From contig UWSI01000010.1 in the NCBI GenBank assembly GCA_900541895.1, forward strand, positions 1 through 60,865: 60,865 bases of DNA. Direction: 5' to 3'. Shown piece by piece: positions 31,236 through 38,312 of this stretch. The stretch is from an uncultured Actinomyces sp. (GTDB taxonomy: Bacteria > Actinomycetota > Actinomycetes > Actinomycetales > Actinomycetaceae). The notes under the pieces were generated by a model. That model was given only the letters and a program-made list of their open reading frames with translations, was not told the origin of the DNA and searched no databases. The translations under genes and the position numbers were made by a program. Each line of letters begins with the position of its first letter. The stretch's first letter is position 1.

Positions 31236-32516
31236 ATGAGTAATGATCTGGATATTTTCGAGTTAACTGACCGTGCGAAGCGGGCGCAGCGAGCGCTGGC
31301 AACGTCGACTACCGCGCAGCGCAACGGCATTCTCCTGGCGATTTCTCGCGCACTCGTCGACCACTGTGAGCAGATCCTTCATGCAAATGCGCAGGACTGC
31401 CAGCGTGCCGAAGAACGCGGTATGGCTGCTGGTCTTATTGACCGTCTCCGGCTTGATGAATCCCGTATTCGCGCAATTTCCAGCGCGGTACTTGACGTTA
31501 TTGCTCTTGAAGACCCTGTTGGTACCGTGATTCGCGGTGGCCGTACAGACGATGGTCTTCGTGTTACTCAGCTTCGAGTTCCCATGGGTGTTGTTGGGAT
31601 GATTTATGAGGCTCGTCCGAATGTCACTGTCGATGCCTCGATCCTGTGCTTGAAAGCCGGAAATGCAGTGATCCTTCGCGGTGGAAGTGCAGCGCAGAAT
31701 ACCAACGAGACTCTTGTTGAGGTTATTCGTGCGGCCATTGATTCCCTTGGTTTTTCAGCTGATCTTGTTCAAACAGTTGATCCCTGGGGGAGGGACGGGG
31801 CACGTGCCATGATGCGCGCACGCGGAGGCATCGATGTTTTGATTCCGCGCGGTGGCGAAGGCCTGATCCGTGCTGTGGTGGAAGAATCGACCGTTCCTGT
31901 TATCGAGACGGGAACGGGAAACTGCCATGTCTATGTTGATTCGGGAGCAGATGTTGACGCGGCGCTGCGAATCATTATCAACGCGAAAACTCAAAGGGTT
32001 GGGGTCTGTAACGCTGCTGAAACCCTTCTTGTCCACCGCGATATGGTCCGTAGCTTCCTCCCTCAAGTTTTGGCGGAGCTTACTCGTCTTGGAGTGCGCA
32101 TTCATGCCGATGCTGCAGCGCGTGAATGTGCCGCGCATGTGAGTAGCGTTGATCAGAATTTGATCAGCGAGGCGACAGAGGACGACTGGCGTACCGAATA
32201 TTTGTCAATGGACCTGGCAGTGAAGGTCGTTGACTCTATTGAGGAAGCGGTTGAACATATTCGTCGCTATTCCTCAGGACACACCGAAGCGATTTGCACG
32301 GCATCAATCAGTGCTGCGAACTATTTCCGCTCAAATATTGATAGCGCAGCTATTGCCGTTAACGCTTCGACGCGCTTCACTGATGGTGGACAACTTGGAT
32401 TGGGTGCGGAAATCGGTATTTCCACGCAGAAATTGCATGCCCGCGGCCCCATGGGGTTGGCTGAGTTGACAACCAGCCAGTGGGTTATTGAAGGTGACGG
32501 AGCAGTTCGAAAGTAG
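31236..32516 (+). CDS. proA: Gamma-glutamyl phosphate reductase
   Basis: ProA reduces gamma-glutamyl phosphate with NADPH to glutamate semialdehyde, which cyclises on the way to proline. The 426-residue product is of aldehyde dehydrogenase fold: PMGVVGMIYEARPNVTVDAS (about 109-128), ILRGGSAAQNTNETL, the catalytic cysteine in TQRVGVCNAAETLLVH near 254, and the C-terminal NASTRFTDGGQLGLGAEIGI. Start ATG with GGGAG upstream, three bases after proB. Confidence 0.96.
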   Translation: MSNDLDIFELTDRAKRAQRALATSTTAQRNGILLAISRALVDHCEQILHANAQDCQRAEERGMAAGLIDRLRLDESRIRAISSAVLDVIALEDPVGTVIRGGRTDDGLRVTQLRVPMGVVGMIYEARPNVTVDASILCLKAGNAVILRGGSAAQNTNETLVEVIRAAIDSLGFSADLVQTVDPWGRDGARAMMRARGGIDVLIPRGGEGLIRAVVEESTVPVIETGTGNCHVYVDSGADVDAALRIIINAKTQRVGVCNAAETLLVHRDMVRSFLPQVLAELTRLGVRIHADAAARECAAHVSSVDQNLISEATEDDWRTEYLSMDLAVKVVDSIEEAVEHIRRYSSGHTEAICTASISAANYFRSNIDSAAIAVNASTRFTDGGQLGLGAEIGISTQKLHARGPMGLAELTTSQWVIEGDGAVRK

Positions 32517-32527
32517 GGAGGGCAAGC

Positions 32528-33139
32528 ATGCCAACTTTGGACTCGGCCTCGGGAAAACTACGTCGCTCGATTGGAATTATGGGTGGAACCTTCGATCCAA
32601 TCCACCACGGTCACTTGGTGGCGGCCTCTGAAGTCATGGACGTCTTCCAGCTCGACCAAGTGATTTTCGTTCCTACGGCTATGCAGCCCTTCAAAGCGGG
32701 TCGCAAGGTGACTCCTGCGGAACATCGCTATTTGATGACGGTGATCGCGACGGCCTCAAACCCTCGATTTTCAGTTTCGCGAGTCGATATTGACCGAGGC
32801 GGGACAACCTACACGATCGATACCCTTCATGATCTGCGAAAAATCTACCCGGATGCGGACTTCTACTTCATCACCGGTGCGGATGCGCTAACACAGATCG
32901 TTCAATGGAAAGACGCTGATCTTCTCTTCGAAATTGCGCACTTTATTGGGGTGACGCGTCCAGGACACGTGCTTGATGCGAAGAAACTTCCCGCTTCGTC
33001 GGTGTCCCTACTGGAGGTGCCCGCAATGGCAATTTCTTCAACGGACTGCCGCAAGCGCGTCGAACGTGGAAAGCCTGTGTGGTATTTGGTGCCCGATGGG
33101 GTTGTCCAATACATCAACAAATACAGGCTGTATCAGTAG
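32528..33139 (+). CDS. nadD: Nicotinate-nucleotide adenylyltransferase
   Basis: NadD joins ATP and nicotinate mononucleotide to deamido-NAD in NAD synthesis. The 203-residue protein has the nucleotidyltransferase motif IGIMGGTFDPIHHGHLVAAS, the TTYTIDTLHDLRK segment, FITGADAL and the closing element AISSTDCRKRVERGKPVWYL. The ATG has GGAGGG seven bases upstream and lies 11 bases after proA. Part of the common nadD-rsfS-phosphatase group. Confidence 0.95.
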   Translation: MPTLDSASGKLRRSIGIMGGTFDPIHHGHLVAASEVMDVFQLDQVIFVPTAMQPFKAGRKVTPAEHRYLMTVIATASNPRFSVSRVDIDRGGTTYTIDTLHDLRKIYPDADFYFITGADALTQIVQWKDADLLFEIAHFIGVTRPGHVLDAKKLPASSVSLLEVPAMAISSTDCRKRVERGKPVWYLVPDGVVQYINKYRLYQ

Positions 33140-33151
33140 CCTTCACGCAGT

Positions 33152-33168
33152 GGTCCAGTTGCTGGACC
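33152..33168. repeat. Inverted repeat in nadD-rsfS gap
   Basis: GGTCCAG-TTG-CTGGACC, perfect seven-base arms, 13 bases after nadD and 65 bases before rsfS. It has no T-run, so it is more likely an RNA-stability stem or a protein site than a terminator. Confidence 0.35.
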
Positions 33169-33232
33169 GCCGTGTCCTTCGGTAGCCGCGTGGCCCAGAA
33201 AATGGCAGACTGAAAACGGCGAAAGGAAAAAT

Positions 33233-33658
33233 GTGGACGTTCAAAGCAAAGACCTGATTAGCAGTGCCCTGCGCGGCGCGGCCAATAAACTCGCGCAAGA
33301 TCCAGTGTTGATTGACGTTTCGCAGCGTTTGGGGATCGCGGAGTCTTTCCTTCTGGTCTCTGCCCCTTCCTCGCGTCAGGTGCGCGCAATCGCTGAGGAA
33401 ATCATGGACGAGATCGGGCGAGATTACCACATCATTCCTCAGCGCATCGAGGGCCGCAGCGAAGGCACCTGGGTGTTGGCCGACTACGGCGATGTTGTTA
33501 TTCACGTGATGAGCCAGGAAGACCGCGAGTTTTACGCTCTTGAGCGTTTGTGGTCGGATCAGACAATTACTCGCCTTGAACTTCCTGATGTGGCGCCCGC
33601 TGCAGCTGTGCGTCGCGTTATGACTCCTTCGCAGGTTATTGAGGAGATGGGCGAATGA
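33233..33658 (+). CDS. rsfS: Ribosomal silencing factor RsfS
   Basis: RsfS (YbeB/Iojap family) binds L14 on the 50S subunit and blocks joining to 30S during starvation. The 141-residue product shows the family elements ESFLLVSAPSSRQVRAIAEE (where many have FVIATGTSXRQV), RIEGRSEGTWVLADYGDVVI and VMSQEDREFYALERLW. The GTG start is preceded by AAAGGA. The gene overlaps the next one by four bases (ATGA). Confidence 0.93.
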   Translation: MDVQSKDLISSALRGAANKLAQDPVLIDVSQRLGIAESFLLVSAPSSRQVRAIAEEIMDEIGRDYHIIPQRIEGRSEGTWVLADYGDVVIHVMSQEDREFYALERLWSDQTITRLELPDVAPAAAVRRVMTPSQVIEEMGE

Positions 33659-34434
33659 GCATCGATACTTCTTCCGTTTCTGCCGAGGCTGTGGCTGGGT
33701 ACTCCCAGATTGCTGGCGCACGGCGGATTGTTTTTCTTCGCCATGGACAGACCGACTACAACGTCCAGCATCGTTTCCAGGGGATTATTGATATTCCTTT
33801 GAACTCGGTTGGCCGTGAGCAGGCCGTCGAAGGCGGTAAGGTTCTGGCTCGCCGGCTTGCCGGCGGAGGTCGAATTGGTGGCCTGAACGCCGATTATGTT
33901 TCAGCAACGGCTGTTCGTCTTGTCTCCTCACCTTTGGAACGTGCGTTTAATACCGCTCAGGCATTGGCTGAGGAGCTGAAGACCTTAGGCGTCGAAGTGG
34001 GGCAGATCGCGGTCGATAAGCGCCTTCTCGAGCGTTCCTACGGCGTTTTCGAAGGTTTGGATTTCGATCAGATTGCCGAGCAATACCCCGAGTGGCTGCT
34101 CGAGTGGCGTCAAACGGGTGAAAGTGCGGGAGCAGGTGTTGAGCCCGGAGGCACAGTGGGCGATCGCGTTCGCGAGGCTGTGCTTGAACATGCAGCAGAG
34201 GTTCCCGAAGGTGGTACTTTGGTTGCCGTTTCGCATGGCGCAGCTATTGCGCGCGGTGTGATGTCCACGATTGGCTTGGATCCGCGTCATTTTGATTGCA
34301 TCCGCGGCGTTGACAATGTTCACTGGTCAGAACTTGTTCTTGCCGGTGGCGGCGGTTCTGGTGCCTCGGGTGCCGCCCGTTGGCGTTTGGCTTCACATAA
34401 TGTTGGGGCCCGCCCGGAGGTTTTTGGGGCCTAA
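33655..34434 (+). CDS. Histidine phosphatase family protein
   Basis: A 259-residue phosphatase of the phosphoglycerate-mutase superfamily. The phosphohistidine motif VFLRHGQTDYNVQHRFQG starts near residue 24, the second catalytic His lies in LVAVSHGAAIARGV, and a Glu in LLERSYGVFEGLDFDQI. The place after nadD-rsfS matches the actinobacterial GpgP-like phosphatases (glucosyl-3-phosphoglycerate phosphatase) as well as generic cofactor-dependent phosphatases; the substrate cannot be decided here. ATG overlapping the rsfS stop with GGAG upstream. Confidence 0.88.
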   Translation: MSIDTSSVSAEAVAGYSQIAGARRIVFLRHGQTDYNVQHRFQGIIDIPLNSVGREQAVEGGKVLARRLAGGGRIGGLNADYVSATAVRLVSSPLERAFNTAQALAEELKTLGVEVGQIAVDKRLLERSYGVFEGLDFDQIAEQYPEWLLEWRQTGESAGAGVEPGGTVGDRVREAVLEHAAEVPEGGTLVAVSHGAAIARGVMSTIGLDPRHFDCIRGVDNVHWSELVLAGGGGSGASGAARWRLASHNVGARPEVFGA

Positions 34435-34472
34435 GAGAGCATAGGTGTGTTTCCTCGCACAGCTCCTTAATT

Positions 34473-34501
34473 TTGCCTTGGCGGGTATCGTCCGCTATTC
34501 T
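34473..34501 (+). promoter_or_regulatory. Promoter of tRNA-Ala
   Basis: TTGCCT (34473-34478), a 17-base spacer and TATTCT (34496-34501), ending 34 bases before the tRNA 5' end. A good sigma70-type promoter. Confidence 0.75.
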
Positions 34502-34535
34502 TAACAGGTCCGAGCGAGAAATCGCCGGAACCTAC

Positions 34536-34608
34536 GGGGCTATGGCGCAGTTGGTAGCGCGCTTCCATGGCATGGAAGAGGTCAGGGGTTCGAATCCCCT
34601 TAGCTCCA
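34536..34608 (+). tRNA. tRNA-Ala (GGC)
   Basis: A full cloverleaf can be drawn: acceptor GGGGCTA/TAGCTCC with one G-T pair, D arm GGCGCAGTTGGTAGCGC, anticodon stem CTTCC/GGAAG around loop ATGGCAT (anticodon GGC, reading GCC and GCT), variable loop, and T arm AGGGG-TTCGAAT-CCCCT. Discriminator base is A. The 3' CCA is not encoded. It stands alone between its own promoter and a perfect terminator. Confidence 0.96.
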
Positions 34609-34616
34609 CAAAAAGA

Positions 34617-34648
34617 CCGCTGGATGTGTGAACATCCAGCGGATTTTT
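34617..34648 (+). terminator. Terminator after tRNA-Ala
   Basis: CCGCTGGATGT (34617-34627), loop GTGA, ACATCCAGCGG (34632-34642), then ATTTTT. Perfect eleven-pair stem. Confidence 0.93.
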
Positions 34649-34720
34649 GTATAGGAAAAGAAGTTAAATACGCGCGGCTACTGATAAGAAGTGATCTCAG
34701 GGAGTGCTTCGAATAGAGCG

Positions 34721-34753
34721 GGAGGGGAGTCGGATCAAATCCGGCTCCCCTCC
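34721..34753 (-). terminator. Hairpin after OPT transporter gene
   Basis: GGAGGGGAGTCGGAT (34721-34735) pairs with ATCCGGCTCCCCTCC (34739-34753) apart from one G-T pair. It lies 20 bases beyond the transporter stop. The T-run is poor, so termination is likely but not certain. Confidence 0.6.
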
Positions 34754-34773
34754 AACTTTAGGCTAAGCGACGC

Positions 34774-36795
34774 TTAGTGCACGTCGATTGCTTCCTCAGC
34801 TCCCGCCTCGGGAAGGGTAGGCTCACTATCCGTGCGCGCAACCACTCCACGAATCCAGCGGTAGAGGAGGGCAATGCTTCCGATGAAGAAGATCGCGCCG
34901 ATGAAGGTTGCCGGCGTTGCGAAGGAATCGCCCACGACGGCAAGGGGTTCTTCATTTCCTGTCGCGCCAACAATACCCGCGTAGATCACGCCAAAGAGGC
35001 TCTCGCCGACGATCAAGCCGGTTGCTAGGAGTGTACCCATACGGCGAGCGCGCTCGGGATCCTTGCGAGTGAGCGACCAACGATCGTAGAAGAAGCCGAT
35101 GATGCCGCCGACGGGAATCAGAATCGTCAGCGAGGCGGGAAGATACATACCCATGCCCACTGCCAAAGGCGGCAGAGCAAAACGACGCTTCGTGGTGAGG
35201 TTCAAAACCTCGTCAATGATGACGATAACAATGCCGATGATGGCTCCCAGACCCAGAAGGCTCCAATTCTGAGTTCCACCGATGACGCCCTTTGCGAGGG
35301 CGGAAATCAACGAAGCCTGAGGAGCGGCAAGCGCGTCAGCGCCGGCGTTGGGAGCTCCCTGGAAACCGAAGGCATTCTGCATAAGGTTCAAAACCGGAGG
35401 AATGACAAGCGCCCCAAAAACAACGCCGATGACCAAAGCCACCTGCTGCTTCCACGGGGTTGCGTTTACCAGCTGACCGGTCTTGAGGTCCTGTAGGTTA
35501 TCATTCGAGATCGTCGCAATACAGAAGACAATCGCTGCGGTAAAGAGCGTGTAGGCAATCAGGGCTGTTGTCTCTGCAGCAGAGGAGCCGTGACCGTGAA
35601 CCGCGACAATCGCCAGCGCAGTGAGGACGACAACCAAAATACCCACGCCTGATACGGGGCTATTGGATGAACCGATGAGGCCGGCCATGTAACCACAGAC
35701 CGCTGCGACCAGAAGGCCTGCAAGAAGGGTGAAGATCACCGAAACAGCGATGAGCATTGCTGTGTTGTGTGCGATTTCCGTGCCGTTTGTAAACAGCCAG
35801 AGCAGGCCGCCCACGGGGATCATTGACAGCACAATCACCAGTGCGACAACCGTGATCGGGATGTCACGTTCGGTCTGAGGAACCTCGCCACCATCGTGAC
35901 GGGTGTGTGAGGAACGCATTGCATCGCGGATTCCCTTGACGATCGGAGAAATGATCTTGATAAGGGTCCAGATTGCGGCAACAGCCATGACACCTGCACC
36001 GATATAACGTACTTGGGTGGAAAAGACTGTATCGACGACGTCAGATACTGCCGATCCATCAAGCTGGCCGGCGCTGAAGTAGGGAATCAGGATGAAGTAG
36101 GAAACGAACATGCCGATGAGCATCGCGATGCCAACAGTCAATCCAACAAGGTGCCCAACGCCGATCAAGGCAAGCGACAGGGAAGTGCCGATCGAGGTTG
36201 CTCCAGCTCCGAGCTTAAACGTTGCGGAAATCGATGAGGATGCAACCTTCATGTAGGACAGCAAAGACATCGCTGCTGAGCAAATCGAACCCCAGATAAT
36301 TGCGTGGAGGCCAAGAGTGTTATCGTCTGACTTCTCGTGTGCATCGCCGACTTTGAGGATTTCGGCTCCTGCGACACCTTCGGGGTAGGGCAGATCACAT
36401 CCGGTCACCAGCGCGCGACGCAGCGGGATCGAGTACATAACGCCTAGAAGGCCACCGACTGCGCAAACGGCCATTGTCGTCCAGTAGGGGAAACCACTCC
36501 ACCAGCCGACAATGACCAAGCCGGGGAGGATGAAGATTACTGCGGAAAGAGTTCCTGCAGCAGATGCAATCGTTTGGACGATGTTGTTTTCTTGGATGGT
36601 GTGATCGGCAAAAAACCGTAGAATTGCCATCGAGATGACGGCTGCAGGGATCGAGGTTGCGAAGGTTAATCCGACTTTCAATCCGAGGTAAACGTTTGCC
36701 GCGGTAAACAACAGGGTGATAATTCCACCAATAATGATGCCGCGGAAGGTTAATTCCTTCAGTGACGAGCGAGTGCTCGTTGTAGGCGTAGACAC
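34774..36795 (-). CDS. OPT family oligopeptide transporter
   Basis: A 673-residue membrane protein of the oligopeptide transporter (OPT/YSL-like) family, with about 14-16 hydrophobic helices. Its start LKELTFRGIIIGGIITLLFT and NVYLGLKVGLTFATSIPAAV are the family N-terminal signature, and VTGCDLPYPEGVAGAEILKV is the conserved loop with YPEG. Bacterial members take up small peptides or metal chelates by proton symport; which applies here is unknown, although two peptidases follow nearby. GTG start with AAAGGA upstream. Expressed alone, divergent from the MFS gene at 36966. Confidence 0.9.
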   Translation of the reverse strand: MSTPTTSTRSSLKELTFRGIIIGGIITLLFTAANVYLGLKVGLTFATSIPAAVISMAILRFFADHTIQENNIVQTIASAAGTLSAVIFILPGLVIVGWWSGFPYWTTMAVCAVGGLLGVMYSIPLRRALVTGCDLPYPEGVAGAEILKVGDAHEKSDDNTLGLHAIIWGSICSAAMSLLSYMKVASSSISATFKLGAGATSIGTSLSLALIGVGHLVGLTVGIAMLIGMFVSYFILIPYFSAGQLDGSAVSDVVDTVFSTQVRYIGAGVMAVAAIWTLIKIISPIVKGIRDAMRSSHTRHDGGEVPQTERDIPITVVALVIVLSMIPVGGLLWLFTNGTEIAHNTAMLIAVSVIFTLLAGLLVAAVCGYMAGLIGSSNSPVSGVGILVVVLTALAIVAVHGHGSSAAETTALIAYTLFTAAIVFCIATISNDNLQDLKTGQLVNATPWKQQVALVIGVVFGALVIPPVLNLMQNAFGFQGAPNAGADALAAPQASLISALAKGVIGGTQNWSLLGLGAIIGIVIVIIDEVLNLTTKRRFALPPLAVGMGMYLPASLTILIPVGGIIGFFYDRWSLTRKDPERARRMGTLLATGLIVGESLFGVIYAGIVGATGNEEPLAVVGDSFATPATFIGAIFFIGSIALLYRWIRGVVARTDSEPTLPEAGAEEAIDVH

Positions 36796-36854
36796 GTGAA
36801 TCCTTTCCGTGTGCTGACGGTGGGTGTGGTCGCTAATGCGGCCATCTCTCGGTC

Positions 36855-36874
36855 AGACTAGTGATTACAAGTCT
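36855..36874. promoter_or_regulatory. 20-bp inverted repeat between OPT and MFS genes
   Basis: AGACTAGT-GATT-ACAAGTCT, arms matching at seven of eight positions, 60 bases ahead of the OPT start and 92 bases ahead of the MFS start. The GT-N4-AC core resembles sites of FadR-type GntR regulators. No such regulator is encoded nearby. Confidence 0.45.
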
Positions 36875-36965
36875 AATCTCCCTATGAAAATTAAGTTCAA
36901 TGCATGGTCACAATTTGGGAAAATTTTGTAAATACTGGGGATAATGAAATGAAGAACACACAGCG

Positions 36966-38249
36966 ATGATGACTGAACAGCGAAAATCGTATTCCAGAGC
37001 CGCAGTCTCGACGTCTCTTGCCTTCCTTGGCATCGTCGCCATGAGTATGACCATGCGTTCCGGGGCAACATCAATTGGACCGTTGCTTGGGCATATTTCG
37101 CAGGCCTATCACGCGGGCGCGGGTGCACTGGGAGTTCTTTCTGCTCTTCCCTGTTTGGTTTTTGCAGGTGTTGGTCTGATGGCTGTCCCCATGTCGAAGC
37201 GCTGGGGAATGAGTATGCTCCTCACGCTTGGGACATTCATCAGTGGGCTTGGTTTGCTTCTTCGTCCCTGGGCTGGGAACTTTACTTTCTTCTGTGTCCT
37301 CAGTGTTGTTGCTCTCGTTGGGCCCGCGCTGGCTAATGTCTTGGTTCCCGCGTGGATTAAGTACCACGAGGCCGGGAGGGGGACCCTGCTTGTAACTGCC
37401 TATGGGACGCTCCTTTTAATCGGCGGCGCCTTTGGCTCAGCTCTTGCTGTTCCTCTTGCTGGCAGGGATGGCCGTTATTGGCAGTATTCTCTGGCAGCTT
37501 GGGTTGTCTTTGCCTTCTTGGCAGGTCTGGTGTGGATTAGGGTTACAGTGCGTGCAGGTAAGGATCGCCCTGATGGCGCAGCGGCGCGGGTAGTGCATGA
37601 ATCGCCCTTGGACGATAAACCTCAAAATCAGGAAGATTCTCTGCGAGTTTCGACCTCAAGATTGCCAATCTACCGCTCGCGAACAGCTATTTCTCTGGTT
37701 CTTGGATTTGGGCTGCAATCACTCAACGCTTATGTGCAATTTGCCTTCCTTCCTCAAATTCTTATGAATTCCGGGTACTCTGCATCCTTTGCTTCTCTCA
37801 TGGCGGCGCTGGTCAATTTGTGGGCGGTTGTGGGCGGTCTGGTCATTCCCTTCATGATTGATACCGTTGGAACGCATATTCCATGGCTCGCTGCATTCTT
37901 GGGTCTTCTTACCTTCTGCGGTTGGATTGGACTTGCAGCGTTCCCCGGGAGCTACGCACTGATCTGGGTATCACTCTTAGCAATTGGTGGTTTCACCTTC
38001 CCGCTGATTTTGGCGCTCATTCCCGCACGCTCTCGCGATGCCGCAGTGACTGCGGATCTGTCGGCCTTGGTTCAGCCTATTGGCTATATCATCGCTGCAG
38101 TTGGACCGATTGGTTTTGGCCTTTTGCTTCAGTCGCTGGGGAATCAAACCATTCCATTGATTGCCATGTCCGTAACCGGTTTACTCATGGGCGTAGCGAC
38201 CTTTGTTGGTGCCGGAACGGGAATGATCGATGATGAGCTTGAAGTCTAA
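36966..38249 (+). CDS. MFS transporter (CynX/NimT-like)
   Basis: A 427-residue major-facilitator protein with 12 predicted helices and a cytoplasmic linker of about 40 residues (about 198-235) between the two halves. The N-half contains GPLLGHISQAYHAGAGALGV and LSALPCLVFAGVGLMAVPMS, typical for the CynX/NimT group of anion and drug-like transporters. The substrate is unknown. The start may be either of two adjacent ATG codons (36966 or 36969); the ribosome site is weak. It is convergent with pepN across a strong shared hairpin. Confidence 0.82.
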   Translation: MMTEQRKSYSRAAVSTSLAFLGIVAMSMTMRSGATSIGPLLGHISQAYHAGAGALGVLSALPCLVFAGVGLMAVPMSKRWGMSMLLTLGTFISGLGLLLRPWAGNFTFFCVLSVVALVGPALANVLVPAWIKYHEAGRGTLLVTAYGTLLLIGGAFGSALAVPLAGRDGRYWQYSLAAWVVFAFLAGLVWIRVTVRAGKDRPDGAAARVVHESPLDDKPQNQEDSLRVSTSRLPIYRSRTAISLVLGFGLQSLNAYVQFAFLPQILMNSGYSASFASLMAALVNLWAVVGGLVIPFMIDTVGTHIPWLAAFLGLLTFCGWIGLAAFPGSYALIWVSLLAIGGFTFPLILALIPARSRDAAVTADLSALVQPIGYIIAAVGPIGFGLLLQSLGNQTIPLIAMSVTGLLMGVATFVGAGTGMIDDELEV

Positions 38250-38263
38250 ATTCGTATAAGACA

Positions 38264-38300
38264 AAGTGGGGGTTGGTTCACGTAGAACCAACCCCCACTT
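38264..38300. terminator. Bidirectional terminator, MFS/pepN
   Basis: AAGTGGGGGTTGGTTC (38264-38279) pairs perfectly with GAACCAACCCCCACTT (38285-38300) around a five-base loop. It lies between two converging genes. T-runs are short on both sides. Confidence 0.8.
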
Positions 38301-38312
38301 ATATCGCTTATA

